The translations under genes were made by a program, and so were the position numbers. From NCBI RefSeq assembly GCF_014117325.1, contig NZ_CP059732.1, forward strand, positions 2,369,001 through 2,433,000: a stretch of DNA of 64,000 nucleotides, written 5' to 3'. Below the pieces are notes generated by a model, which saw only the letters and a program-made list of their open reading frames with translations, searched no databases and was not told the DNA's origin. This document shows positions 18,267 to 28,253 of the stretch, piece after piece (position 1 is the stretch's first letter; each line of letters starts with the position of its first letter). This DNA is from Spirosoma foliorum. GTDB lineage: Bacteria > Bacteroidota > Bacteroidia > Cytophagales > Spirosomataceae.

Positions 18267-19005
18267 TTATAGCAATTTGCTACAGTAAGCAAGCAGTTTT
18301 TTTAAATCGTTCTCCTGCTTGAAATCGACGGATTCATTTGTCAGATAGGCCATAACCTGTTCCCGATGTTTGCCGAATACCTTCAATAGATTAGCTTTAT
18401 TCAGCAGATAAGAACGGTTGTTCTGATCAATAATAAGGTAAGTTTTGCCTTTTATCAACAGAAGATCCCCTTTCGCATCAAACTTACGTATGGATGCATT
18501 ATCGGAAGAATAGAACTGGTAGTTGGTAATGGATGCTGTGCCTGATGATTGATTATAGGCCCCTAATTTTTCACCTTTTGCCATTTCTAAAATTCGCTTT
18601 TCGGCGAGTTTGACGAAACCATACGTATCAATCAGTTCCATATACCCCAATTTTGGGTCATGCCAGAATACATTCTGTGGTGGTGACTGATCGCCTGGTG
18701 CAAGATTGTCAATACTAACCAGCCGAACCATAGGTTGATCAGCTATCGCTAGCGTATCACCCTGTGCGTTGATAAATTGCATTTCGCCCAACAGTATGTT
18801 GTAGTTAAAGCGAGCTGCCGCAGATGTTCCATTGTTAAATAAAACCGTACCATTTCGAAACTGCTCGTAGCGATATCGCTCGTTAAAAGGTAGTGCTTTC
18901 GTTTCACTTACCCCCCCCTCTTACCCGGATCAAATTTGTGCTCTGAGCCTGCGCGTTACTCTGAATAATTGCCCAGATTAGTGTACAAAACAGACTTGTT
19001 TTCAT
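18267..19005 (-). pseudogene. Secreted protein of unknown function, frame broken (or phase-variable) at a run of eight C
   Basis: The ATG at 19005 opens a Sec signal (MKTSLFCTLIWAIIQSNAQAQ) and then runs into a tract of eight C on the plus strand at 18911-18918 (eight G in the mRNA), after which the frame ends within two codons. Reading one base shifted from this tract gives an uninterrupted frame through VSETKALPFNERYRYEQF and FNNGTSAAARFNYNILLGEMQF to the stop at 18267. With seven G the whole would be one 245-residue exported protein. It starts 87 bases after susD and ends 34 bases before the FG-GAP gene, so it belongs to that transcript. The family is unknown to me. The 174-codon frame from 18791 is only the 3' part. 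Confidence 0.85.
18911..18918 (-). repeat. Homopolymer tract (C8/G8) at the frameshift point
   Basis: Eight C in a row on the plus strand. Loss of one, or gain of two, would restore the reading frame of the surrounding gene. Such tracts are prone both to slippage in the cell and to sequencing error. Confidence 0.9.
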
Positions 19006-19091
19006 AGCATAAGAACGGATTGTTACCAAAAAACTGATGCCAGCGCATCAATACGCCGGCATCAGTTCAATAACAAACTTATTAATGAATA

Positions 19092-20942
19092 TTAGTAACC
19101 GGGATTCTGAATCAACTTGTTGTTCCGATTAATCTCGTCTCGGCTGATAGGGAGGAAGTAGATCTTATCGTTCCATTTCCGGTTTTCTTTCCCAGTTCCC
19201 AGATCCTGTACGCTGTACGTATAGGTATAGTTATCCTTACTGTACTTGTAAGTCGTAACCGACTTGCCTGGTTTTAACTTACCTGCAATTACAATAATGC
19301 GGGCTTGCTGACCGAGTACAGTTGGGGCAATCATCCAACGACGAACATCATAGAAACGTTGATCCTCCATGAACATTTCGACGTTTCGCTCATTCTGGTA
19401 ACGCGTTATCAGAGCAGCACCCGTTTCAGTGATGGCAGGCATACCGACCCGGAAACGAACAGCGTTGATCCATTTCTTCGCTTCAGCTTCCTGACCCAGC
19501 ATCAAGCAGGTTTCTGCATAGTTCAGCACGACTTCCGTAAACCGAATCTGGATCGAAGGAATTTCCTGACGGATATTCTGATCCACGATAGAAACGTCTG
19601 TGTTAAAGAACTTACGAATCGCGTAGCCCGTCCAGGTACCGTTCCAGTTTTCGATGGTGCTGTTCCGCGTGTCTAAGCCCGAAAACTTGGTAGGGGAGGC
19701 CGAAGTGCCCACTTCATATTCGCCCATCTGAATCTGACCGGCTGGGTCGATACCTGCTCCATCGGGTGTACGTGGTTTCCACTGTGCACCGTCATACAGG
19801 ATAGATGCATAGAAACGGGGATCGCGATTTTCGTAAGGAGCCGCTGCGTGAGTTGGGTTCTTCCAATCGAACTTCGTACCGTCCATCATTTCGTAGTTAT
19901 CGACCATTTGCTGAGTCGGTTCACTGGAAGTCCAGCCATGGTAACCGTTTGGCATATTGTTACGAGGGAACCAGGAACCCCAGTCGTCATTCGAGGCACG
20001 GATGTAGTACTTTAGGAAAATACCATCAGTTTCTCCTCCGTTCTGCGACAGCGACAAGTTAATGTAGTTCTGCTGACCTTCGGCCGGAGTAACCGGCGCG
20101 GTTAGGTTCAGCTTGTAACCGTACAGATTCAGATCCATAACGGCTTTCGCAGCATCTTGTGCCCGTTTCCAACGAGTAGTGCGGTCGCCACTCACGTAGC
20201 CCAGTAATTCTGGGTTGGCGAAACCAGCGATGACACTTGACTTAGCTTTGGCCGTTGGAATGTCGTGCAGATCACTTGCAGCATAAAGCAACACCCGTGC
20301 TTTCAGGGCCATAGAAGCCCCCATTGTAGCCCGGCCAGCGGCCATGCTACGGCCTTTTAACAGCGCAGAGGCTGAGTCCAGATCAGTAACGATGGCGTTA
20401 ACACACTCCTCGTACGTATTGCGGGCCACGGTAAAATCTGGCTCATCCAACGTATAAGGCGTTTTGATCATAGGGATAGCCCCATAATAGCGCAGTAACT
20501 GGTTGTAGAGGTAAGCGCGCATAAAATACATCTCACCACGCATCCGACCGGCCAAATCGCCACTATTGTCAAACGTAGGCTTAGCCAATTTTGCCAAGGC
20601 AATATTAGCGGCCCGAATGCGGGCGTAGACGGCTCCCCACTCCATCGTACTTTTAATAGTGCCGGTATTGGAGGGGCTGACGTTTGCTTCATTAACGTCC
20701 TGTTTGCCGAAGCTATACAGGGCATTGTCCGTCTGACAGTCGAAGCTCATTTGATCCAGCAGACCATCCCGAATGCCGTTATATACATCCGTTACAAACG
20801 CTTCGGAGAGGGAACGGTCGGCCCAAACGGCGTCGCCCGATACTTTATCAAGCGGCTTAGTATTCAGGAAATCACTGTTACAGGCGATCATCGTTGTGCC
20901 CAACAGCAGACTGAACGATAAACACTTTGCTATATAATTCAT
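19092..20942 (-). CDS. SusD/RagB-family nutrient-binding outer-membrane lipoprotein
   Basis: A 616-residue lipoprotein (Cys21 in TTMIAC) with the SusD layout: an N-terminal TPR-like helical region (FMRAYLYNQLLRYYGAIPMI and so on) and a C-terminal RagB/SusD domain with AETCLMLGQEAEAKKWINAVRFRVGMP, then NERNVEMFMEDQRFYDVRRW, ending in LPISRDEINRNNKLIQNPGY. SusD proteins form the lid on a SusC transporter and bind the glycan or peptide cargo. The gene starts 18 bases after the susC stop, as usual for this pair. The ligand cannot be inferred, as no glycosidase lies in the same transcript. Confidence 0.96.
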   Translation of the reverse strand: MNYIAKCLSFSLLLGTTMIACNSDFLNTKPLDKVSGDAVWADRSLSEAFVTDVYNGIRDGLLDQMSFDCQTDNALYSFGKQDVNEANVSPSNTGTIKSTMEWGAVYARIRAANIALAKLAKPTFDNSGDLAGRMRGEMYFMRAYLYNQLLRYYGAIPMIKTPYTLDEPDFTVARNTYEECVNAIVTDLDSASALLKGRSMAAGRATMGASMALKARVLLYAASDLHDIPTAKAKSSVIAGFANPELLGYVSGDRTTRWKRAQDAAKAVMDLNLYGYKLNLTAPVTPAEGQQNYINLSLSQNGGETDGIFLKYYIRASNDDWGSWFPRNNMPNGYHGWTSSEPTQQMVDNYEMMDGTKFDWKNPTHAAAPYENRDPRFYASILYDGAQWKPRTPDGAGIDPAGQIQMGEYEVGTSASPTKFSGLDTRNSTIENWNGTWTGYAIRKFFNTDVSIVDQNIRQEIPSIQIRFTEVVLNYAETCLMLGQEAEAKKWINAVRFRVGMPAITETGAALITRYQNERNVEMFMEDQRFYDVRRWMIAPTVLGQQARIIVIAGKLKPGKSVTTYKYSKDNYTYTYSVQDLGTGKENRKWNDKIYFLPISRDEINRNNKLIQNPGY

Positions 20943-20960
20943 ACTAGTCTGATTAATCGA

Positions 20961-23900
20961 TTAGAAACTGAGTGTTACGCCCGTGTTGATCACCCGTGCT
21001 TGTGGGTAATATTGTCCCGCACTATTAGTCGATTCGGGATCGTAAATGCCTTTCATGGCTGGCGCGTAGGTGGCCAGGTTCAAGCCGTTTACGTAAACGC
21101 GCAGATTGCTGAGACCAATTTTGTTCCCAATAGTACTAGGCAGGGTATAGCCCAACTCCAGGTTTTTCAACCGAATATAGTCTGTGCTTCTCAGCCAGTA
21201 GCTGGTACCGTTAGAGAAGTACTGATTGCTGCGGTCAACTATACGAGGGTCAACGGTGCTTGGATTGTCTACCGTCCAACGGTGATCGTAGCTGTATTTC
21301 AAGAAGTTACCAATGGTGCCTGACTCCGTTTGCAGGAAGATTTGGCCACCGGCTGATCCTTGGAAAAGAATGCTAAGATCGAAGTTTTTGTAGCGGACAC
21401 TGGCGTTCAAACCACCCTGAAAACGGGGTTGGTTGTTACGGTCGGCCCGTACACGGTCATTGGCATCGATTTTACCATTTCCATCGATATCCTTGAGCTT
21501 CATGTCGCCGGGGCGTAGCAGGCTGGCGCCTACACCGCTGTAATCCAGCTTGTTGGCGTCAATCTCTGCTTGTGTAGAGAAAATGCCGTCATATTGATAC
21601 AAGAGTGTACCATTGGCATTGTTTGGGTTGTTCACGTCGCTTGGAATTGGCTTGCCTGTCGAACGCTGCCACTCTGGTGCACCAGGTACTTCATCCCAGA
21701 ACGTAATTGTATTCTTGGCATAACCACCATTTACGCTCACATTGAATTTTAAATCTCCTGCCTGACCATTGTAACCAACCCGGAATTCGTAACCTTTATT
21801 GGTCACCCGGCCGATGTTGGTAGCTGGTAAGGTAGCACCCGTTGTTTGTGGAATCGACGCACTTTGACGCCATAGGATGTTTGACCGTTTGTTCTGGAAC
21901 ACATCGAACTCGAAGAAAACCTTTCCGTTCAGCAATGATCCTTCCAGACCAATGTCAGCGTTGTTGGCAACTTCCCAGGTTAGCTTGGTATTAGGGACAC
22001 CATTTTCATACAGTGTCTGTGCTACCTGGTTGTTGATCACATAACCCCAGTTCGAATTCACAGCGTCGCCGTAAGCATACGTTGGTAGGTAATCGTACTC
22101 GCGCAGGGTATTGTTGAAATACACCTGGTCGTTACCCAATTGCCCCCACGATGCCCGTAGTTTCAACGAGCTAACAACTGGCAGGGCTTTCTTGAAGAAG
22201 TCCTCTTCTGAAATACGCCAGCCTGCCGTCACGCCAGGGAAGAAACCCCAACGGCTGGCAGCCGGGAACATATACGAACCATCGTAGCGCCACAGGAATT
22301 CAGCCAGGTATTTTTCTTTGTAGTTATACGCAGCCCGGCCAAAATAACTCATCCGAGCCCGTTCCCATGCGGCCGTGGTATTGGCAATCTGCTGAGTTTG
22401 GCTACCAGCAAACAACTGATCGATGGCCGTCGAGTTAAAGTATTGGCGGAAGCCAGAAAAGCCATTTGAGTTAGATTGCTCCTTCGTGATACCAGCCAGC
22501 AACGTGATGGCATGACTGGCACCGAAGGTATGATCGTAGGACAGAATACCCGACAGCAGCGAGTTGAACTGATCATTAGTGTACTGATTGAGGGTAGACT
22601 GGGCAGGCCCTTTCTGTACGCGCTGAAGCAGAGGTTCCTTCGTTGTTGGATCGTAGGAAGTATAATCCCAGCTATATACGAACCAGGGGGTCTGCCACCG
22701 TTTGCCTTGCTGAATGTATTTATCCAACGCAACGCTACCAGTCAACTTCAAGCCTGGCACCCAGGGGTTAGTAATATTAATACTGGCATTACTTTGCAAA
22801 TAATACCGTGTATCTCTGTCGTAACCCGTAGCGCTGGTTGTAACGAGTACAGGTTGTTGTCCATTCTCGATATCAGGAGCGGGTAAACCATTTGGCCAGA
22901 AAGCAGGCTTGTTTGGATATCCCCGTGCCAGCATCCGGAAAATATCACCAGCGCCAACCGTTGGGAAGAACCGATTTTCCTGACGACCCACTACGCCCGT
23001 TACCAGATTGATATACTTACTGATTTTGGCATCCAGATTCAGACGGAAATCATATTGCTTGTAACCCGTAGCCGAATTTTTGTAGTAAGCATCCTGATTC
23101 TGATAGTTGACCGAGGTCAGGTACTTGATGTTCTCTGAACCACCTACTAATTGCAACGTGTGCCGCACCTGGGGCGACCAGGTTTTCAGTGCCGCGCCGA
23201 ACCAATCGGTATTGGGGTGACCCCAAGGGTCCGAACCATCCTGAAACTTCTTGATATCGTCTGGTGTAAAAGCAGCTTTAGCTACTGATTTGTCGGGCAG
23301 GGTATAGCTACCTGTTGTATTAAAAGCTGCATTAGCGTCTTTCCAATATTGCGCAGGTAAGTTATACAGGTTAATCTCGTTGTTCAACTGGGCATATTCG
23401 GCCGCAGATGCCATCTTGGGAATAACGGTTGGCTGACCAAAGCCCTGGTTGAAGCTGTATGACAACTCTGGCTTACCGCTTTTACCCCGTTTGGTTGTTA
23501 CAAGAATAACCCCGTTAGCTGCCCGAGATCCATAAATGGCTGCCGAGGCATCTTTCAGAACTGACATGCTTTCGATATCAGCCGGATTCAGGCGGTCAAT
23601 ACCCCCAGCCCGGGCTGGTACACCATCGATAACGATCAGGGCGTCATTATTACCCAATGTGTTAGAGCCCCGAATCCGGATAGCTGCTCCATCGTAACCT
23701 GGTTCACCGCTGGCGTTTGTTGCAATAACGCCCGGCATCCGGCCCGCAATGGAGTTACTCAGGTTTACCGCCGGGGATTTTATCAAGTCGGTCCCTTTTA
23801 CGGTGGCTACGGCTCCTGTTACGGTTTCTTTCTTCTGCTCGCCATACCCCACCACAACAACTTCGTTCAGCATCTTGTCGTCGGAAGCCAGGGTGATGTT

Positions 23901-24245
23901 AATCGAATTGCGACCAGTTGCTGCGATTTCCTGGCTTACATATCCGATGTAAGAAAAGACCAGCGTTTCGTTGCCTTTAGGTAGATTAAGCGTGTAGTCC
24001 CCGGTAGCTGAAGATACTGTACCTGTTGTTGTGCCCTTGACAACAATACTAACTCCTGGGAGAGCTAAGCCTTGTGCGTCAATTACCTTACCCGTTACTT
24101 TCGATTGAGCGAAGGCCCCAATCGAGCAAAACAGGCTAAACAGAAACAGAGAACAAAACACGATCTTCCGGGGCCTGATCGTGCTTGTTGGGAAGGCATC
24201 TTCTCGCAGAAAGAAGAGCTTCTGGTGCGTACATTGTTTTTGCAT
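20961..24245 (-). CDS. SusC/RagA-family TonB-linked outer-membrane transporter
   Basis: A 1094-residue protein. After a long N-terminal extension and hydrophobic signal (about residues 28-47, ending in GAFAQ) comes a carboxypeptidase-regulatory-like domain (VTGKVIDAQGLALPGVSIVVKG), the SusC-specific LNEVVVVGYGEQKKETVTGA segment holding the TonB-box region, the plug (IRIRGSNTLGNNDALIVIDG, then SVLKDASAAIYGSRAANGVI) and a 22-strand barrel ending in Phe. With SusD it imports a polymer fragment using TonB energy. It is the first gene of a four-gene unit. A near-perfect 41-base palindrome touches its start codon. Confidence 0.97.
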   Translation of the reverse strand: MQKQCTHQKLFFLREDAFPTSTIRPRKIVFCSLFLFSLFCSIGAFAQSKVTGKVIDAQGLALPGVSIVVKGTTTGTVSSATGDYTLNLPKGNETLVFSYIGYVSQEIAATGRNSINITLASDDKMLNEVVVVGYGEQKKETVTGAVATVKGTDLIKSPAVNLSNSIAGRMPGVIATNASGEPGYDGAAIRIRGSNTLGNNDALIVIDGVPARAGGIDRLNPADIESMSVLKDASAAIYGSRAANGVILVTTKRGKSGKPELSYSFNQGFGQPTVIPKMASAAEYAQLNNEINLYNLPAQYWKDANAAFNTTGSYTLPDKSVAKAAFTPDDIKKFQDGSDPWGHPNTDWFGAALKTWSPQVRHTLQLVGGSENIKYLTSVNYQNQDAYYKNSATGYKQYDFRLNLDAKISKYINLVTGVVGRQENRFFPTVGAGDIFRMLARGYPNKPAFWPNGLPAPDIENGQQPVLVTTSATGYDRDTRYYLQSNASINITNPWVPGLKLTGSVALDKYIQQGKRWQTPWFVYSWDYTSYDPTTKEPLLQRVQKGPAQSTLNQYTNDQFNSLLSGILSYDHTFGASHAITLLAGITKEQSNSNGFSGFRQYFNSTAIDQLFAGSQTQQIANTTAAWERARMSYFGRAAYNYKEKYLAEFLWRYDGSYMFPAASRWGFFPGVTAGWRISEEDFFKKALPVVSSLKLRASWGQLGNDQVYFNNTLREYDYLPTYAYGDAVNSNWGYVINNQVAQTLYENGVPNTKLTWEVANNADIGLEGSLLNGKVFFEFDVFQNKRSNILWRQSASIPQTTGATLPATNIGRVTNKGYEFRVGYNGQAGDLKFNVSVNGGYAKNTITFWDEVPGAPEWQRSTGKPIPSDVNNPNNANGTLLYQYDGIFSTQAEIDANKLDYSGVGASLLRPGDMKLKDIDGNGKIDANDRVRADRNNQPRFQGGLNASVRYKNFDLSILFQGSAGGQIFLQTESGTIGNFLKYSYDHRWTVDNPSTVDPRIVDRSNQYFSNGTSYWLRSTDYIRLKNLELGYTLPSTIGNKIGLSNLRVYVNGLNLATYAPAMKGIYDPESTNSAGQYYPQARVINTGVTLSF

Positions 24246-24286
24246 AAGCTTTAACTTATTGTTAATTTAACAATGGGTTAAAGCTT
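24246..24286 (-). promoter_or_regulatory. 41-base palindrome directly before the susC start codon
   Basis: Arms of 20 bases (24246-24265 and 24267-24286) with a single central base match at 18 of 20 positions; the outer part is AAGCTTTAAC. It ends at the base before the ATG, so in the mRNA it would place the whole ribosome binding region in a hairpin, or in DNA it could be an operator. Confidence 0.75.
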
Positions 24287-24590
24287 AAGTACTGAGTGTT
24301 TTTACTCGTTAATAATTACCTAAAATAGAGCTTATTTTAACATTATTTGCTGCTAATGTACAAAAAAGGATTAAAAAATAGTTAATCACCTTGAAGAAAA
24401 GCTGTAGATTAAATAGGATTTTATGGTAATAGAGTTTAATTTTTCTTTGGCTATTTTTCTGTGATCTAAGCAGTTACGTGACTCTTTTGAAACAAGGCTG
24501 TTGTGTTTTATACAGTTGCTGGAATTTAAAAGAAGACATGTTTGACTGTTCCTAGCCAGGGTACAGAGAAAAAAATATTTCTAAAAAAAT
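24287..24590. other. AT-rich leader region between recG and susC
   Basis: About 300 bases, very AT-rich, presumably carrying the susC promoter on the minus strand. I find no exact TAnnTTTG match on that strand (TACATTAG near 24350 is the closest). No gene is supported. Confidence 0.4.
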
Positions 24591-26699
24591 TTAAGAAATA
24601 CGTCCCCAGTTGTTTTCAGTCTGCTTAAGCGCATCGACGTGATTTCGGATGGGAGCGTGCTGGGGGAGCACGAGTTCTGGGTCTTCGGCTAAGATTGCCT
24701 GTGCCGATTCGCGGGCTGCTGTGAGAATGGCGCCATCTTTAGCCAGATCGGCAATCATTAAATCCATTACTCCACTTTGTTGCGTACCCGTGAGATCGCC
24801 AGGGCCACGTAGCTGAAGGTCGACATCGGCAATTTCGAAGCCATTGTTTGTCCGAACCATCGTTTCTAGCCGGGTACGGGTATCACTACTGAGTTTGTAG
24901 CCGGTCATCATGACACAGTACGATTGTTCGGCACCCCGACCAACCCGCCCACGTAGCTGGTGGAGCTGAGAAAGGCCAAATCGCTCGGCGCTTTCAATGA
25001 CCATTACACTGGCATTCGGTACGTTAACCCCAACTTCGATAACGGTTGTGGCTACCAGAATCTGGGTTTCCTGCTTTAAAAAGCGTTTCATCTCGTCATC
25101 TTTCTCGTAAGGAAGCATTTTGCCGTGTAGCATGCCTACTTCATATTTTGGACGAGGAAAAGCCCGCTGCATACTCTCAAAGCCATCCATCAGATCTTTG
25201 TAATCAAGCTTTTCGGATTCTTCAATAAGCGGATACACGACGTATACCTGCCGACCAAGCTCAATCTGCTGGCGCATAAACCCGAATACTTCAGAACGGT
25301 GCTTGTCGTATTTATGGACGGTTTTAATGGGTTTGCGGCCTTTGGGCAGTTCATCGATAACGGATACATCGAGATTGCCATAGAGCGTCATGGCCAGCGT
25401 GCGTGGAATCGGCGTAGCTGTCATAACCAGAATGTGTGGTGGAACTACTTCGTTCTTCCGCCAGAGTTTTGCCCGTTGCGCAACGCCAAATCGGTGTTGT
25501 TCATCAATGATACACAGGCCAAGGTTTTTGTATTGCACGGCATCTTCGAGTAAGGCGTGTGTGCCAACCAGAATGTGCATCTTGCCCGATTGCAGCTCTT
25601 CGTGCAAAACCACCCGGCGTTTCTTATTGGTCGAACCCGTCAGAATACCGAGGTTTAAGCCCATAGCATCCGCAAAAGGCTTTAAGCCGTTGTAGTGCTG
25701 GTCGGCCAGAATTTCGGTAGGGGCCATCAGGCAGGCTTGTGCACCATTTCCAATAGCCAACAGGCAGGCAATAAAAGCAACGATGGTTTTACCACTACCC
25801 ACATCACCCTGCAACAGCCGATTCATCTGCTTCCCGGTCAGAAAATCGGCGTATATTTCTTTGATAACCCGCTGCTGGGCACCGGTTAATTCAAAGGGTA
25901 GCAGTTCATTATAAAAGTGCTTCATCAGTGAGGTGTCCCGGAATACCTGTCCCGGAAATTCCTCCTTCTGAATAAGCTTATTTTTGATCAGTCGTAGCTG
26001 GTTGTAGAACAGTTCCTCAAATTTCAACCGACGCTGAGCCTGTTTTAGCCAGCCCTGATTTTGAGGTAAGTGAATGTTCCACATAGCTTCCCGTTTACCA
26101 ATCAGCCGAAATTGCTGAATGAGCGAATCGGGTAGCGTTTCGTGAATATGCGGCCACGATTGTTCGAGCAAGATCCGCATCACCTTGCCAAGAACTTTAC
26201 TGTCGAGATGGCGTTTACGGAGTTTTTCGGTCAGATTATAAACCGGGAAAAAGCCCATTTCGTGTTCCGAAGCGGTATTTGCGTTTTCCAGTTCGGGATG
26301 AATGATACTAAACTGCCCATTGAACGACTGGGGCTTTCCATAAACAATGTATTCTCCGTCGCGCCGTAAGGTTTTTTCGATATACGTAATCCCCTGAAAC
26401 CAGACGAGACTCAATGAGCCGGTACCATCGGTAAACGTCGCGACCAATCGTTTTTTCGGTCCCTCACCTTCCAGATACCAGTCCCGTAATCGCCCGCGTA
26501 TTTGAGCCGAAGGCATGGAATCCATCAGTTCGTCGATGGTATAAAAGCGGGAACGATCGTCGAAGCGAAAAGGATAGTATTGAATCAGGTCGCCGTAGGT
26601 GAACAAATTCAACTCTTTGTTGAGCAGTTCAGTACGTTGCGGGCCTAATCCCTTGAGGTACAAAAGTGGTGTATCGAAAAAAGTAGCGCGCTCGGTCAT
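24591..26699 (-). CDS. recG: ATP-dependent DNA helicase RecG
   Basis: A 702-residue protein with the full RecG plan: an N-terminal wedge/OB-fold domain (about 1-260, with YLKGLGPQRTELLNKEL and YYPFRFDDRS), helicase motif I LLQGDVGSGKT near residue 290, motif II DEQH in IIDEQHRFG, motif III MTATPIPRTLA, and the C-terminal motifs TVIEVGVNVPNAS and HQLRGRVGRG. RecG remodels stalled replication forks and Holliday junctions. Length and all motifs are normal and the gene looks intact. It lies upstream of susC on the same strand but 345 bases away, so is probably a separate unit. Confidence 0.98.
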   Translation of the reverse strand: MTERATFFDTPLLYLKGLGPQRTELLNKELNLFTYGDLIQYYPFRFDDRSRFYTIDELMDSMPSAQIRGRLRDWYLEGEGPKKRLVATFTDGTGSLSLVWFQGITYIEKTLRRDGEYIVYGKPQSFNGQFSIIHPELENANTASEHEMGFFPVYNLTEKLRKRHLDSKVLGKVMRILLEQSWPHIHETLPDSLIQQFRLIGKREAMWNIHLPQNQGWLKQAQRRLKFEELFYNQLRLIKNKLIQKEEFPGQVFRDTSLMKHFYNELLPFELTGAQQRVIKEIYADFLTGKQMNRLLQGDVGSGKTIVAFIACLLAIGNGAQACLMAPTEILADQHYNGLKPFADAMGLNLGILTGSTNKKRRVVLHEELQSGKMHILVGTHALLEDAVQYKNLGLCIIDEQHRFGVAQRAKLWRKNEVVPPHILVMTATPIPRTLAMTLYGNLDVSVIDELPKGRKPIKTVHKYDKHRSEVFGFMRQQIELGRQVYVVYPLIEESEKLDYKDLMDGFESMQRAFPRPKYEVGMLHGKMLPYEKDDEMKRFLKQETQILVATTVIEVGVNVPNASVMVIESAERFGLSQLHQLRGRVGRGAEQSYCVMMTGYKLSSDTRTRLETMVRTNNGFEIADVDLQLRGPGDLTGTQQSGVMDLMIADLAKDGAILTAARESAQAILAEDPELVLPQHAPIRNHVDALKQTENNWGRIS

Positions 26700-26828
26700 A
26701 ACAGACCCTACAAATACCCGTTTTACTGGCAGATTTAATCAAAAATACGCATTTTATTGCAAATAGAGCGATGGATTTAGTGGAGTCGGTAAATCGGGAT
26801 ATACACTCATTTCATGAGCATCACGACT

Positions 26829-28253
26829 TTATTCCTCGTTAACTCGCCCAATACCAAATGCTAAGCCCGCATAAATATCTAAGCCACGAGGCTGAATACC
26901 GTTGGATTTTGTGCCAATCAGGCCCAGAAAATTATCGGTGCCCAACCAACCTGGCCCAACCCGTATAGAACCCCCTGCGGTTATCCCACCATTCAGATAA
27001 GCAATAGGCAGTGCTAAACTTAGCCAGCGAGCATCGTATCTCGGCGTAACAGCGAGTATGGTTGGTTGATGAATAGCAGTTGCCTGTAACGCCCGCATGT
27101 CCTGCAAATACGTCAGGTTTATACCGAATCCACTGGGTAACTGATAGTCGGCTGTTAGGTTTAACGAGGTTGGTAGACCAGCTCTAAACGTATTGTTATC
27201 GGGAGTTCGACCAGTGTTTAATTTGTTCTGGATAACTTCAATGATCGAACCAGTTCCATTAAGATTATTAAAGTCGCTACTTCGAAACTTAACAGGGTTT
27301 GTACCAATATCAGTATACCTGTATTCCTGCCCTTTATAAGTCAGGCCGCCAACATCGGTCAGTGCGATGCCTAATTGCAAGGCTGGACTTTCGGCATCGT
27401 ATTGGTCAATATAAGTCAGGCCAATGTCAACCCCAAAGCCCCGGCCAGGTACCGAAGAGCTAAATAAAGTAGATGGAGTTAAGCTCCGATTCTGAAGATA
27501 ATTCGTGTAGGCAAAGGTTGCATCCAGTTTATTAACCTCCAGATAAGCATTATTCGCGTTAGCAGGGTCCTGTACAATCCGGTAATTCATACCCCGGTTA
27601 ATCAATTGCTGGCCATTATAGCCGAGCATAAATTTTGCCGTTGCCCCTAAAAGAAGTTTACGGCCATCGCCCTCCAGAACAGTCCCAGCGTAGGTTAAAC
27701 CTAATTCGGCATAGGTGTTGGCATTGGCATTGAATTTATTGTCGGTGCTAGGAATGCTATACAAGGCGCCGTCATTCAAACTGGCTCGCAAGGACGATAG
27801 CAGTGGCTCCGAAGCCCCAACTACCTGACCCACGGCTCGAAAGCGGGTGGTGATTGCAAATGCTCCTCGTTCACCGGTTTTCATCAGTAAAGACGGGCCA
27901 CGAATTTCACCCGAGACCGTCCCATTTTTTGCTCTGCCATTTAACATCTCCTGGGTATAGTCTTGCTCAAATTTAATGGTCCCGTTTGAGTTTTTATATT
28001 GGGCAGGTACAGTGCCTGTCAGCAGACTGAGTAAGGAAAATGGGGCCTGATACCGGACATAGTTGTTATCAACATGGCCATTACCCGTAAATACGTTCAA
28101 ATAGAACTTTGAGGGGGAATCTGCAGCTAAAGCTGGATTAATATATAGGCGGTTAGTTCCTCCATAGCGGCTGGTCGAAATCCCGAGTAGGTTTTGAGAA
28201 AAACCGACCGTTGCTAGCAGTAAAAACAGCCCTAAACTGAGTGAATACTTCAT
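26829..28253 (-). CDS. DUF5723-family outer-membrane-type protein
   Basis: From the ATG at 28253 the product has 474 residues, a Sec signal (MKYSLSLGLFLLLATVGFSQ) and a long beta-rich body starting LLGISTSRYGGTNRLYINPA, the hallmark of DUF5723 proteins, which are related to PorV/FadL-like barrels in Bacteroidota. The frame is open to 28298, but the extra 15 residues (MRFFCRTLFHS and so on) come before a perfect signal and are unlikely. No function is established; a barrel in the outer membrane is likely. It is a single gene between recG and the divergent rhamnosidase gene. Confidence 0.85.
   Translation of the reverse strand: MKYSLSLGLFLLLATVGFSQNLLGISTSRYGGTNRLYINPALAADSPSKFYLNVFTGNGHVDNNYVRYQAPFSLLSLLTGTVPAQYKNSNGTIKFEQDYTQEMLNGRAKNGTVSGEIRGPSLLMKTGERGAFAITTRFRAVGQVVGASEPLLSSLRASLNDGALYSIPSTDNKFNANANTYAELGLTYAGTVLEGDGRKLLLGATAKFMLGYNGQQLINRGMNYRIVQDPANANNAYLEVNKLDATFAYTNYLQNRSLTPSTLFSSSVPGRGFGVDIGLTYIDQYDAESPALQLGIALTDVGGLTYKGQEYRYTDIGTNPVKFRSSDFNNLNGTGSIIEVIQNKLNTGRTPDNNTFRAGLPTSLNLTADYQLPSGFGINLTYLQDMRALQATAIHQPTILAVTPRYDARWLSLALPIAYLNGGITAGGSIRVGPGWLGTDNFLGLIGTKSNGIQPRGLDIYAGLAFGIGRVNEE

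Noticed and set aside
18792..18910. Taking the 174-codon frame from 18791 as the complete gene
   Set aside because: The same frame continues upstream as coherent protein to the C8 tract and joins a signal peptide in the other frame.
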